NCBI GenBank assembly: GCA_015056005.1
Contig: SVHB01000030.1
Coordinates: forward strand, 1 to 32,471
Direction: 5' to 3'
DNA: 32,471 nt
DNA from: Clostridiales bacterium
GTDB lineage: Bacteria > Bacillota > Clostridia > Christensenellales > UBA1750
This document shows positions 17,564-26,159 of this stretch, one piece after another. Below the pieces are notes generated by a model, which did no database searches, was not told the DNA's origin, and saw only the letters and a list, made by a program, of their open reading frames with translations. Numbering within the stretch: the first letter of the stretch is position 1; each line of letters opens with the position of its first letter. The position numbers and the translations under genes are program-made.

Positions 17564-17757
17564 GGGGGGAGGGACGTTTTTTGGAAGAAGGCGTTGCCTT
17601 CTCCCAAACCCTCATCCACCAAGGGATTTCATCCCTTGGATTCCTGAGACTTTAGGATCAGTAATTTCATACTGCAGCTTACGCGTTGCCCGTAAAGTGT
17701 GGGCAACGCGTGATTTATTTTCAGGGTAGTTAGGCTTTAGGGTAGTTACAAATTATC

Positions 17758-17844
17758 ATATGAGCAAAGCTCATATATCATATTCCGAAGGAATATATCA
17801 TTCATCATGCGCCGCAAGGCGTATATCATTGCTTGTGCAGCAAG
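17758..17844 (+). repeat. Palindrome string, ATATCAT-spaced subtype
   Basis: Palindromes ATATGAGC-AAA-GCTCATAT (17758-17776), ATATTCC-GAA-GGAATAT (17780-17796), CGCC-GCAA-GGCG (17810-17821) and TTGCT-TGTGC-AGCAA are separated by ATATCAT-like spacers, not ATATCGC. It is the only string in the window with this spacer. Confidence 0.7.
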
Positions 17845-17880
17845 CTCCGGGCGCAGCCATCTCGAACGTACCCCCAAGAT

Positions 17881-17948
17881 CGTCACTTCGTGAGCGATAT
17901 TACCCTTCGGGCAGCGATATGCGCCTTGCGGCGCGCGATATGTGCGCG
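17881..17948 (-). repeat. Palindrome string, reverse orientation (unit U5)
   Basis: GCGATAT spacers at 17894, 17914 and 17935 separate TCAC-TTC-GTGA, CCC-TTC-GGG and GCGCC-TTGC-GGCGC. On the minus strand the loops read GAA and GCAA. Confidence 0.75.
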
Positions 17949-18273
17949 AGAGTGCGACTTTGCCTTAAAAAACTTACCGGTTCTTCAGCCGTCATAAATT
18001 TCGCGCTATTTTATATCCGCGCACGCGGATACTTTGACACGGTTTAAATTTGCTCTCGCAAAACAGAAACGGGCGATGGACTGTCCAAATCTCTGTCGCA
18101 TAAGTTCTACAAGAGCGATCACGATGAACCCATACTTTACGGGTTCATCGTAAGCAGGCGCATATATCCCCTGATCCCCAAAGTCCGCGGGATCCAAGGG
18201 ATGCAATCCTCTGGTCAGATGGGGCTTGGGGAAGGGTGAAGCCCTTCACCAAAAAAAACGCACTCCCCAAACA

Positions 18274-18330
18274 GCGATATGTTTGCTTGCGCAAACGCGA
18301 TATGCGGCTTCGCCGCGCGATATGTGCGCG
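18274..18330 (-). repeat. Palindrome string, reverse orientation (unit U6)
   Basis: GCGATAT at 18274, 18297 and 18317 separate GTTTGC-TTGC-GCAAAC (18281-18296) and GCGGC-TTC-GCCGC (18304-18316); minus-strand loops are GCAA and GAA. Confidence 0.78.
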
Positions 18331-18714
18331 AGGGGGCGACTTTGCCTTAAAAAACTTACCGGTTCTTCAGCCGTCATAAATTCTGCGAACCAAGAATCCG
18401 CGCACGCAAGATACTTGCCATGACTCCCTCAGTCGGCTTCGCCGACAGCTCCCTCGGGGAGGGCGCCTTTATAGAGCAACCACTTACTGTAACATAGAAA
18501 CGGACGATTGGCTGCCTAAATCTCTGTCGCATAAGCTCTCACAAAAGCGATCACGATGAACCCATACTTTACGGGTTCCTCGTAAGCTACAGTATAAAAT
18601 TACTCAATCAAAATGCCGCGGGATCCAAGGGATGCAATCCCTTGGTCAGATGGGAGTTTGAGGGAAGGCTGAAAGCCTTCCCTCAAAAAAAGCCTTCCCT
18701 CAAAAAAACACCCC

Positions 18715-19755
18715 CTACTCCCCCACCACGACCTCCACTGCGCCGTTTTGGGTGTGCAGGGTGATCGTATCGCCGATCGATCGGGAGAAGAGGTACATAC
18801 GAAGGTCGAGCATGGAAGACACGGGGACATCATCCACGCTTGTGATTATATCACCGGCTTTGATGCCCGAGACCTCGGCGGGGCTGCCTTTTTCCACGCT
18901 CAGCACGTGCAGACCGTCCCTAAAATCCGCAGCGGGATCGTAATATTGCATCAAAAGCGCATCGACGGCATAAATACCGATGTACGGCGTTTTGAACTCG
19001 CCGTTTAATCGAAACGAGCGGATCACCGGGCGCGCGATGGAAATGGGAATGGCGAACCCGATGCCCTCGGCTTCGCTGATCTTAAGCGTCACTATTCCCA
19101 GAACCTCACCCGATTCACTAAGAAGCGGGCCTCCCGAGTTCCCCGGGTTCACGGACGCATCGGTCTGAATAAGATCCTGAAAAAAGCTGAACCCGCCCCG
19201 CTCGGGGATCACCAAAGTCCTTCCGACTGAGGACACTATACCGCCCGTGACCGTATGCTGAAACTGCATCGAAAGCGGCGTGCCGACGGCTAAGCATTTA
19301 TCGCCCACCTTAGGCTCACGGGCAGAAAATATATCAAGATACGGGAAATCCTCGCCCTCGATCTTGAGCACCGCAAGGTCCAGCGCCTCGTTTTGCCAAA
19401 GCACCTTGGCAGGGCGCTTGCTCCCGTCGTACATCACTGCGCTCACCCTCGCAGCGCCGTCAATTACGTGCTGGTTCGTCAGCGCCAGCCCGCTTTCGTC
19501 CACGAAAAACCCCGTTCCCACGCCCTCAACAAAAGCGTTCTTCTCGTTTACGCTCACAGTCGATACCCCAAAAACCGCAAGACCCATATCCTCTATATCG
19601 GAAGAAGACTTTGGGTCAGGCAGAATATCCGCCGAAAGCTCGTCTATCGGCAGCTCACCTTCGCCGGGTTCGGGCAGCTCCCCTGCAGGATCTGCTTTGC
19701 AGGCGATAAATGAAAACAGTAAAACAAAAACAAGAGCAAAACAAAAACGCCGCAT
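18715..19755 (-). CDS. HtrA/DegP-family serine protease, predicted lipoprotein
   Basis: 346 aa from the ATG at 19755 (GGAAGG 6 nt upstream; the TTG at 19776 lies before that site). Signal peptide with lipobox FIAC, so Cys19 should be lipidated and the protein held outside on the membrane. The S1C protease domain has His96 (LTNQHVIDG), Asp126 (EALDLAVL) and Ser207 (NPGNSGGPL). One PDZ domain covers about 255-346. These proteases handle misfolded exported proteins. It lies 57 nt after walJ at the end of the serC-serA group. The TAG stop is directly followed by the terminal GGGG of array 2. Most Gram-positive HtrA proteins have an N-terminal transmembrane helix, so the lipoprotein anchor is less usual. 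Confidence 0.9.
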   Translation of the reverse strand: MRRFCFALVFVLLFSFIACKADPAGELPEPGEGELPIDELSADILPDPKSSSDIEDMGLAVFGVSTVSVNEKNAFVEGVGTGFFVDESGLALTNQHVIDGAARVSAVMYDGSKRPAKVLWQNEALDLAVLKIEGEDFPYLDIFSAREPKVGDKCLAVGTPLSMQFQHTVTGGIVSSVGRTLVIPERGGFSFFQDLIQTDASVNPGNSGGPLLSESGEVLGIVTLKISEAEGIGFAIPISIARPVIRSFRLNGEFKTPYIGIYAVDALLMQYYDPAADFRDGLHVLSVEKGSPAEVSGIKAGDIITSVDDVPVSSMLDLRMYLFSRSIGDTITLHTQNGAVEVVVGE

Positions 19756-19812
19756 AAAAAACCTTCCTTTTTGCAAGTATAGGCTTTAAGCGGCGCAAAA
19801 TGCGTGTTTGGT

Positions 19813-20613
19813 TTATTCAAGTATCACAGGTTCGGAGGGGGTGAGCCTTTTGGCAACCGAAAGGGAAATGTCCTTGCCCACCTTGAGCCCCATCCCGCTC
19901 AGAGCATCCCTTGATACTGAGAGCGCAAGCTCGCTTGTGTTGTTGTTCTCGCTCAGGTGCCCTAAAATTATGTTCCTCACGCTGCCCTCAAAAACCGCGG
20001 CGGAGATCACCTGCGCGCAGTCCTGATTGGACAGATGCCCTTTGTTCCCCGCGATCCTCTGCCTGAGCATGAGCGGATAGGGACCGTTTTCCAGCATTTC
20101 GGGGTCGTAATTGCTCTCGATATAAAGCAAGTCCGCGTCCTGCACGCGCTTTACCAGCCTTTGGTTAGCATACCCCATATCCGTTGCGATTATTATCTTT
20201 TTCCCCTTGTTCACGATCTCATAGCCGCAGGGATCGGCAGCATCGTGGGGGATCCTGAAAGGCTGGATATTAAAATCGTTTATGTAAAAATCGGAAGCTC
20301 TGTCAAAGGGTATCCTGTTTTTGATCAGCACTCTGTTCATCTTTTTTTCCATCGCCGCCCATGTACCGTTTGTCGCATACACAGGTATGGAATATTTGGC
20401 GGAGATCGCGTCCACGCCCTTTATGTGATCCGAATGCTCGTGAGTTATCAGAATACCCGAAAGAGCCTGCGGCGAAATACCGCAGGCTCTGATGCTGTTT
20501 TCAAATGCGCGAATGCCAAGCCCCGCGTCGAACAAAAGGTGCGTGTCTCCGTCCGATACAAGCACGCTGTTTCCGTCGGAGCCCGAGCAGAGCGTACGAA
20601 ACAAAAGCTGCAT
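19813..20613 (-). CDS. walJ: MBL-fold metallohydrolase, YycJ/WalJ type
   Basis: 266 aa metallo-beta-lactamase fold with the metal motif HEHSDH at residues 58-63, later His and Asp ligands (PHDAADPCG, ATDMGY, NYDPEM) and the terminal LGHLSENN. WalJ proteins are linked to the WalRK cell-wall signalling operon and have 5'-3' exonuclease activity in some species; here the gene sits outside such an operon. The ATG begins one base after the serA stop (TAA-C-ATG), so it is co-translated with serA. The name is given by resemblance only. Confidence 0.8.
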   Translation of the reverse strand: MQLLFRTLCSGSDGNSVLVSDGDTHLLFDAGLGIRAFENSIRACGISPQALSGILITHEHSDHIKGVDAISAKYSIPVYATNGTWAAMEKKMNRVLIKNRIPFDRASDFYINDFNIQPFRIPHDAADPCGYEIVNKGKKIIIATDMGYANQRLVKRVQDADLLYIESNYDPEMLENGPYPLMLRQRIAGNKGHLSNQDCAQVISAAVFEGSVRNIILGHLSENNNTSELALSVSRDALSGMGLKVGKDISLSVAKRLTPSEPVILE

Positions 20614-20614
20614 G

Positions 20615-21781
20615 TTATCTTATGACCCTCACACGGTAAACGCTTTCGATGCCCTCTGCGACCTTTGCCGCTTTTTCGACATCGGCGCCCGCGTCGATAT
20701 CAAGCACGGTGTATGCAGCGTCCTTTTTGGACTTGTTGATCATGTGCTCGATGTTGATATGAGCCTCGCCGAATGCGCCGGCGATCCTGGTGATCATCGC
20801 AGGCACGTTCTTATGCAGAACGCAGACCCTCACGCCTTCCCAGGGCGCAAGCTCCAGCGCGGGGAAGTTTACAGAATTGACGATGGAACCGGTCTCAAGA
20901 TATGCCGCAGTCTGCGCAGCAGCCATGGTAGCGCAGTTGTCCTCGCTCTCGGGGGTGGAAGCGCCCAGGTGGGGAAGGGAGATCACGTTCTTATAGCCCA
21001 GAAGCTCCTCGCAGGAGAAATCGGTAACATATTTCTTGAGCTTACCGGAATCAAGGGCTGCCATGATGTCTTCGTTGTTTGCAAGCTCGCCCCTTGAAAG
21101 GTTCAGGATTATCGCGCCGTCCTTCATGTTTGCCATCATCTCTGCGTTGATGTAGCCGCGGGTGTCGTTGATCAGCGGTACATGGAAGGAGATGAAATCC
21201 GCGCCCTCGACAGCTTCTGCGATGGAAGCTGCCTTCTTAACGCCGGTGGAAAGCGCCCATGCAGCGTCAACGGAGAGGAAGGGATCGTGACCTGTGACCT
21301 TCATGCCCATGTTCACGCCCATGTTTGCTACCTTGCCGCCGACTGCGCCAAGACCGATGACCGCAAGCTTTTTGCCCAGAAGCTCGCCGCCCACGAACTT
21401 GCTCTTGCCCTTTTCGGCCATGGGGCCGACCTGATCGCCGTTGCCCTTCAAGGTGAGCGCAAAGGCTGCGCCTTCCATAACGTTTCTTGAAGCGGTGATC
21501 ATAAGGCCCAGAGCCAGCTCTGCCACGGCGTTTGCGTTCGCGCCGGGGGTGTTATAAACGACTATGCCCTTTTCGGTGCATTTATCTACAGGAATGTTGT
21601 TATAGCCCGCGCCCGCTCTTGCGATGGAAACGAGGGAATCGGGCAGCTCCATTTCGTGCATGGAAGCCGAGCGGACGATGACCGCGTCGTAATTTTCGGC
21701 GTCGGCGCTTACAGCATACTTATCGTCCAGAACATCATATATCACATTGGATATGGCGTTTAAGGTTTTTATGGTAAACAT
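20615..21781 (-). CDS. serA: D-3-phosphoglycerate dehydrogenase
   Basis: First step of serine synthesis: oxidises 3-phosphoglycerate with NAD. 388 aa. NAD-binding GLGAVGGKVANMG near residues 145-157, catalytic region RGELANNEDI with Arg and PHLGASTPESEDN with the Glu/His pair, and a C-terminal ACT domain (about 315-388, VRVCVLHKNVP onward) that may bind serine for feedback control. It follows serC by 43 nt in the same direction and is followed by walJ with one base between. The order serC-serA supports the assignment. Confidence 0.93.
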   Translation of the reverse strand: MFTIKTLNAISNVIYDVLDDKYAVSADAENYDAVIVRSASMHEMELPDSLVSIARAGAGYNNIPVDKCTEKGIVVYNTPGANANAVAELALGLMITASRNVMEGAAFALTLKGNGDQVGPMAEKGKSKFVGGELLGKKLAVIGLGAVGGKVANMGVNMGMKVTGHDPFLSVDAAWALSTGVKKAASIAEAVEGADFISFHVPLINDTRGYINAEMMANMKDGAIILNLSRGELANNEDIMAALDSGKLKKYVTDFSCEELLGYKNVISLPHLGASTPESEDNCATMAAAQTAAYLETGSIVNSVNFPALELAPWEGVRVCVLHKNVPAMITRIAGAFGEAHINIEHMINKSKKDAAYTVLDIDAGADVEKAAKVAEGIESVYRVRVIR

Positions 21782-21824
21782 AGGTCTATCTTCCTTTTTC
21801 TGTTATCCCTTTATCGGTATTGCC

Positions 21825-22910
21825 TTATTTGGGGTTCTTCTTTGCGAAGTCGTCCATGAAGCTTACGAGCGCTTCAACGCCTGCCTTAGGCATTGCGTTA
21901 TAGATGGAAGCTCTCATGCCGCCCACGATCCTGTGACCCGCGATGTTCACGATGCCCGCCTTTGCGGCTTCGGAAACGAACTTCTTGTCAAGGTCCTGGT
22001 CACCGGTCACGAAGGTGACGTTCATCATGGAACGGGAATCCTTTTCAACGGGCGCGGTATAATAGGACTGAGAATCAAGATAATTATAAAGCAGAGCCGC
22101 TTTTTCGTTGTTGAGCTTTTCGATAGCGTCCACGCCGCCCAGCTCCTTTATCCACTCAAACACCAGCATCGCGATATAGATGCCGTAGGTGGGAGGAGTA
22201 TTATACATGGAATCGTTATCCGCCATGGTCTTATATTTGAGCATGGTGGGGGTGAACTCCATGGGAGTCCTTTCAAGCATATCGTCCCTGATAATAACGA
22301 CGGTCAGACCTGCGGGGCCGAGGTTCTTCTGCGCGCCTGCATAAATGAGGGCATAATCATTCACGTTATACCTTCTGGACAGGATGGAGGAAGACATATC
22401 GGTAACAAGGGGCGCCTTGGTCTTGGGCACCTGATTGAAATGGGTGCCGAAGATGGTGTTGTTGGTGGTAAAATGCAGATAGTCGGCTTCGGGGTCGAAC
22501 TTGCTTTCGTCGATCACGGGGATCCTTGCATAGGCGATATCCTTGGTGGAGCCGACAACGTTTACCTTGCCGTATCTCTTGGCCTCGGAAATAGCCTTTG
22601 CGGCAAAGTTGCCCGAATCGATATAGTCCGCCTTATTGTTGACGGTCATGAGGTTTAAGGGGATGGACGCGAACTGGGTGGAAGCGCCGCCCTGCAGGAA
22701 AAGGATCTTATAATTATCCGGGATCTCCATAAGTTCCTTCAAAAGCGCAACAGCCTTATCATAGATGGCAAGGTACATCTTGGAGCGATGGCTCATCTCC
22801 ATGACGGACATGCCATCGGTACCATGGCAAAGCATTTCGTTCTTTGCACGCTCCAGCACCGCCTCGGGCATGGTGGCAGGACCGGCCGCGAAGTTATATA
22901 TCCTGTTCAT
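21825..22910 (-). CDS. serC: Phosphoserine aminotransferase
   Basis: Second step of serine synthesis: moves an amino group from glutamate to 3-phosphohydroxypyruvate, PLP-dependent. 361 aa, normal length. The N-terminal YNFAAGPATMPEAVLE is diagnostic, the PLP lysine is Lys195 in AGAQKNLGPAG, and GGMRASIYNAMP lies at the C-terminus. AAAGGAG sits 8 nt before the ATG. First gene of the serC-serA-walJ-htrA group, with its own promoter. Confidence 0.96.
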   Translation of the reverse strand: MNRIYNFAAGPATMPEAVLERAKNEMLCHGTDGMSVMEMSHRSKMYLAIYDKAVALLKELMEIPDNYKILFLQGGASTQFASIPLNLMTVNNKADYIDSGNFAAKAISEAKRYGKVNVVGSTKDIAYARIPVIDESKFDPEADYLHFTTNNTIFGTHFNQVPKTKAPLVTDMSSSILSRRYNVNDYALIYAGAQKNLGPAGLTVVIIRDDMLERTPMEFTPTMLKYKTMADNDSMYNTPPTYGIYIAMLVFEWIKELGGVDAIEKLNNEKAALLYNYLDSQSYYTAPVEKDSRSMMNVTFVTGDQDLDKKFVSEAAKAGIVNIAGHRIVGGMRASIYNAMPKAGVEALVSFMDDFAKKNPK

Positions 22911-22961
22911 AATATCGCTCCTTTATATCTGTATCTATACACAGATTGAATATTAGCACTC

Positions 22962-22990
22962 ATTATATACCTATTTTTTGCATAATGCAA
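22962..22990 (-). promoter_or_regulatory. Promoter and possible operator of serC
   Basis: Minus strand TTGCAT (22985-22990) and TATAAT (22962-22967), 17-bp spacer. The -35 box is half of a perfect 13-nt palindrome, TTGCATAATGCAA (22978-22990), which could be an operator. A short hairpin (ATCTGT/ACAGAT) lies just upstream of the ribosome site. Confidence 0.7.
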
Positions 22991-23045
22991 GGGGTTAATA
23001 CAAATATTTCGTTATTTGTTCATCACAGCGCAGTATTACAGCATC

Positions 23046-23072
23046 AAAAAGCCATCCTTTTGCAGGATGGCT
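23046..23072 (-). terminator. Intrinsic terminator of the HEAT-like gene
   Basis: On the minus strand AGCCATCCT pairs with AGGATGGCT (9 bp) and is followed by TTTTTG. It lies 74 nt after the stop. A second GC-rich hairpin (about 23107-23140) precedes it. Confidence 0.8.
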
Positions 23073-23145
23073 CTTGATAAGTTGCAAATCTTTGATGCGC
23101 TTTTGCCGGGCCCGCATTCTTGCGGCCCACAGCCGGCGTTTTTCT

Positions 23146-23973
23146 CTATTTCATCTGACGGAGCGCTTCGTAGTCCTTATCGCCGGTGAAGTCTCTCTCG
23201 CCCTCGACAAGGCCGCCGAGGCCTTCGATCGCGTTCCTTATCTCGATATATTCAACATATGTGATATCGGGCGCGTCTATGACTCGGGTGAGCATTTCCA
23301 GCGCTCTGTCGTCGCCGTACTTCAAAAGATAAGAAGCGTGCAGCGCGTAATTGTCGCCGCTGATGAAAGCGTCCCTTATCGCCTCGTACACCCTTTCGTC
23401 GTTCTTGACATATGCCATAACGTCTAAAAGCCTTGCTTTGCCGAACTCGTTTGCATCTTTATACGCCTCGGTCAGCTGATCCGCCCAGCCCTGAGCTTTT
23501 TCGGACATTGCGGTTACGGCGCGCTCGGCAAGGTCGTCGTTTTCCTCACTGTTTTTGAGCCACTGAATATAAACGGGGAAGCCCGCTTCGCTCTCCATCT
23601 GGTCAAGTATGCCCACAGCGCACATCTTGGCTTCGTCCTCGTCCCTTGCCTGCTTTTTAAGAAGGGTCACCAGCGGCGCTTCGGCGCTCTCACCCAGCGC
23701 TGCGATCCTATCCATAAGCAAATCCGGCACGGACACGTTCTGCTTGAAATAGTCCCTCAGCCATTTGACCAGCATCTTCGCGTCGTCAAACTGGTTAAAA
23801 TAATCGCTCGGGCTCACCCTGCCCAGCCAGTCCATCGGCGTGTTCAGCCATTTTACATATACCTGCGGAAAATCCGCTTCCATTTCATCAGGCGTCTTGT
23901 ACTTCGCCGCGTTTTCCTTTACCCACTTAGAGGTAAATTCCGCAAACTTTACGTCAAAATCAATGCACTTCAT
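23146..23973 (-). CDS. HEAT-like repeat protein of unknown function
   Basis: 275 aa, soluble, acidic, almost wholly helical by inspection. Repeated helix pairs (PDLLMDRIAALGESAEAPLV, EAKMCAVGILDQME, NEFGKARLLDVMAYVKNDERVYEAI in outline) resemble HEAT/PBS-lyase repeats from about residue 85 to 250. I do not recognise a named family; such proteins are usually scaffolds for protein binding. AAAGGAG 8 nt before the ATG. It stands alone between a terminator and repeat array 3, whose left end starts about 20 nt before its start codon. No promoter could be found between, so it may be transcribed from within the array. Confidence 0.72.
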   Translation of the reverse strand: MKCIDFDVKFAEFTSKWVKENAAKYKTPDEMEADFPQVYVKWLNTPMDWLGRVSPSDYFNQFDDAKMLVKWLRDYFKQNVSVPDLLMDRIAALGESAEAPLVTLLKKQARDEDEAKMCAVGILDQMESEAGFPVYIQWLKNSEENDDLAERAVTAMSEKAQGWADQLTEAYKDANEFGKARLLDVMAYVKNDERVYEAIRDAFISGDNYALHASYLLKYGDDRALEMLTRVIDAPDITYVEYIEIRNAIEGLGGLVEGERDFTGDKDYEALRQMK

Positions 23974-24220
23974 GTTCCGGCTCCTTTTGGGTAGTTTTTT
24001 TCTTGGAAGAAGGCTTCGCCTTCTCCCAAACCCTCATCCACCAAGGGATTTCATCCCTTGGATTCCTTAGTCTTTGGGTTCATATTGGTTATTCGTTAGT
24101 GGTCGATGAAGCCGTAAAGCGTGGCTTCATCGAGATTGGCGGTGTTTTTAGGTTAGACCGAGAGTTTTTGGGGATGGTTTAGCGGTCAGTTCTTTTGTGC
24201 AAGAAGAAATAATAAGCGGT

Positions 24221-24400
24221 GACACCTCATCCGCCCCTGCGGGGCACCTTCCCCTCCGAGGGGAAGGCAAGCATTCTTAGAACACTCATACGACATAAGT
24301 AAGATATTAATTTTAAAACCTTGAACTTTTTAATCTGCAGAAATTTCTTGGCTTCCCCTTTGAGGGGAAGCTGTCGCCGATAGGCGACTGATGAGGTGTC
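24221..24400. mobile_element. Small inverted-repeat element (MITE-like), 180 bp
   Basis: Perfect 10-bp terminal inverted repeats GACACCTCAT (24221-24230) and ATGAGGTGTC (24391-24400). Each end carries two inner hairpins: GCCCC/GGGGC and CCTTCCCC/GGGGAAGG on the left, GCTTCCCC/GGGGAAGC and GTCGCC/GGCGAC on the right. The AT-rich centre has no coding frame. No clear target duplication was seen. Other arrays hold single arms of the same layout. Confidence 0.72.
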
Positions 24401-24446
24401 CGCGATTGAGCTTTTTCTTGCCCAAACAGAACACCGGAAGTTTAAG

Positions 24447-24520
24447 CGATGTAACCTTCGGCTGAGATATTCACCTTCGGTGAGCGATATATTTGCTTCG
24501 CAAACGCGATATGCGGCTTG
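24447..24520 (-). repeat. Palindrome string, reverse orientation (unit U8)
   Basis: GCGATAT-type spacers separate AACC-TTC-GGCT (imperfect), TCACC-TTC-GGTGA and a TTTGC-TTC-GCAAA palindrome, ending in GCGGCTTGTGCGC. Minus-strand loops are GAA. Confidence 0.72.
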
Positions 24521-24853
24521 TGCGCACGCAAAATACTTTGATACGGCTTGAATTTGCTCTCGTGAAACAGAAACGGGCGATAAGCCGTCAAAATCTCCGC
24601 AGCATAACATCTCACAAGTGCGATCACGATGAACCCATACTTTACGGGTTCATCGTAAGTAGGCGCATAAATTCCCTGATCCCAAAGTCTCAGGAATCCA
24701 AGGGATGAAATCCCTTGGTGGGATGGGGCTTGGGGAAGGGTGAAGCCCTTCACCAAAAAACCGTTCCCCTTATCCCCCCAATCTTACCACATATATCCAC
24801 AAAAATCAAATTTATCATCGCATACGCAGGCTTTTGGCAAGGCAAAATACGCA

Positions 24854-24859
24854 TATAAT
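24854..24859 (+). promoter_or_regulatory. Possible -10 box of murA
   Basis: TATAAT in the context GCATATAAT, 27 nt before the TTG start. The best -35 match, TTGGCA (24834-24839), is only 14 bp away, so the promoter is uncertain. Confidence 0.4.
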
Positions 24860-24886
24860 TGTTGATAAAATGCGAGGGGAAGAAAA

Positions 24887-26137
24887 TTGGATGCAAGGAT
24901 CATAATTGAGGGGCCGACGCGTTTATTTGGGGAAGCGGAGATTTCGCGCAGCAAGAACGCGGTTTTACCCGAGATGGCGGCATGTCTTTTGACTGAGGAA
25001 CCGATAACACTCAAGGACATACCCGATCTTTTGGACGTGGGCACGATGACCCGGATCCTTCTTGGCATGGGCGTACAGTCCCAGTCTTCGGGCGGGAGCC
25101 TGACGCTTCGGGCGGGCGAGCTAAGCAGCGTCAAAGTGCCTTACGAGCACGCGCACAGGATGCGCGCTTCCGTGCTTTTGATGGGCGCGCTGCTTGCGCG
25201 GGAAGGCAGGGCGGAGCTTTCACTGCCCGGCGGCTGCGCCATCGGCACGCGCCCCATCGACCTGCACTTAAAGGGCTTTGCTTCCATGGGCGCAAAGATC
25301 GAGCAGGGCGAGGACTTCATCATCGCATCGGGAAAACTTCGCGGCGCAAGGGTATATCTTGACATACCTTCTGTTGGCGCAACGGAGAACATACTGCTTG
25401 CCGCGACCCTATCTGAGGGTCAGACGATGATCGAGAACGCGGCAAGGGAACCCGAGATAATCGACCTTTGCGAGCTGCTTAGAAAAATGGGCGCGGACAT
25501 TCGCGGCGCGGGCACAGACATGATCACGATAACGGGAGTAAACAGGCTCCACGGCGCGACCCACAGGCCCATCGCCGACAGGATAGAGGCTGCGACCTAC
25601 ATGATCGCAGCTGCTGCAACGGGCGGCGATGTGTTTTTGAAAAACGCGAACAGCGCTCACCTGCGCTCTGTCATTAACAAGCTCACCGCCTGCGGCGCAA
25701 AGGTCATCGACGCGCCAAACGGAATACGGGTAAGAGCGAGCAGCGAGCTTTCCCCCATCTACATCCGCACCGCGTCCTACCCGGGCTTCCCGACCGACGC
25801 GCAGGCGCAGTTCATGGCGCTGTGCTGCCTTGCCCGCGGCACATCGGTCATCACCGAATCGATATTCGAAAACAGGTTCATGCACGTATCCGAGCTGCGC
25901 AGGATGGGCGCGAACATCCGCGTTGAGGACAGGACCGCGATAATCGAGGGCACGCAAAAGCTCTTTGGCGCAAACGTGAACGCGACCGATTTAAGAGCCG
26001 GCGCGGCAATGGTGATCGCGGCGCTTTGCGCTTTTGGAGAGAGCGTCATCCACGACCCCCACCACATCTATAGGGGCTACGAGCTTATCGGGGAAAAGCT
26101 CACACGCCTTGGCGCGAAAATAAAAATGGTTGAATGA
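24887..26137 (+). CDS. murA: UDP-N-acetylglucosamine 1-carboxyvinyltransferase
   Basis: First committed step of peptidoglycan synthesis: transfers enolpyruvate from PEP to UDP-GlcNAc; cytoplasmic. 416 aa. Substrate-site Lys23-Asn24 in SRSKNAVLPEM and catalytic Cys117 in LPGGCAIGTRPID, so it should be sensitive to fosfomycin-type inactivation in principle. The six alpha-beta repeats of the EPT fold run to the C-terminus (HIYRGYELIGEKLTRLGAKI in outline). The start is TTG, with GAGGGGA 6 nt upstream; no ATG is available in the first repeat. The kinase promoter overlaps its last codons. Confidence 0.95.
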   Translation: MDARIIIEGPTRLFGEAEISRSKNAVLPEMAACLLTEEPITLKDIPDLLDVGTMTRILLGMGVQSQSSGGSLTLRAGELSSVKVPYEHAHRMRASVLLMGALLAREGRAELSLPGGCAIGTRPIDLHLKGFASMGAKIEQGEDFIIASGKLRGARVYLDIPSVGATENILLAATLSEGQTMIENAAREPEIIDLCELLRKMGADIRGAGTDMITITGVNRLHGATHRPIADRIEAATYMIAAAATGGDVFLKNANSAHLRSVINKLTACGAKVIDAPNGIRVRASSELSPIYIRTASYPGFPTDAQAQFMALCCLARGTSVITESIFENRFMHVSELRRMGANIRVEDRTAIIEGTQKLFGANVNATDLRAGAAMVIAALCAFGESVIHDPHHIYRGYELIGEKLTRLGAKIKMVE

Positions 26138-26158
26138 TGGGCAAAAAGAGGCTATAAT
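26130..26158 (+). promoter_or_regulatory. Promoter of the sugar kinase gene
   Basis: TTGAAT (26130-26135), 17-bp spacer, TATAAT (26153-26158). The -35 box lies in the last codons and stop of murA. Confidence 0.75.
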
Positions 26159-26159
26159 A

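Larger units (their letters stand above)
17564..18714. repeat. Intergenic repeat array 2 (U4 forward; U5 and U6 reverse)
   Basis: 1.15 kb gap between the convergent nagB and htrA genes, both stop codons abutting the array's G-runs. U4: A2 17619-17639, B 17681-17711 (ACGCGTTGCCC stem). U5: B 18121-18151, A2 18194-18214 (this A2 mixes two stem types and no longer pairs fully). U6: B 18553-18583 with one mismatch, A2 18625-18645, and a 13-bp A1 stem (TTTGAGGGAAGGC) whose outer arm is duplicated. One arm of the small-element family lies at about 18422-18472. No gene or intrinsic terminator is recognisable inside. Confidence 0.85.
23990..24776. repeat. Intergenic repeat array 3 (U7 forward, U8 reverse)
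   Basis: Gap between the divergent HEAT-like and murA genes. U7: A2 24041-24061, B 24103-24133 (TCGATGAAGCC stem, the only copy of this class). U8: B 24626-24656, A2 24698-24718. A complete small inverted-repeat element is inserted at 24221-24400. The right terminus reads TAAGGGGAACGG on the minus strand with no gene attached, which suggests the TAAGGGG belongs to the element. 24777-24886 holds only the weak murA promoter. Confidence 0.85.

Noticed and set aside
17577-17606. A1 hairpin with adjacent T-run as an intrinsic terminator of nagB (and the same at other gene ends)
   Set aside because: The T-run comes before the hairpin in the direction of the gene, not after it, so it does not fit an intrinsic terminator.
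17760-18423. Other open frames of 60-140 codons inside the arrays
   Set aside because: They are translations of hairpin repeats, on both strands, without ribosome sites or family resemblance.
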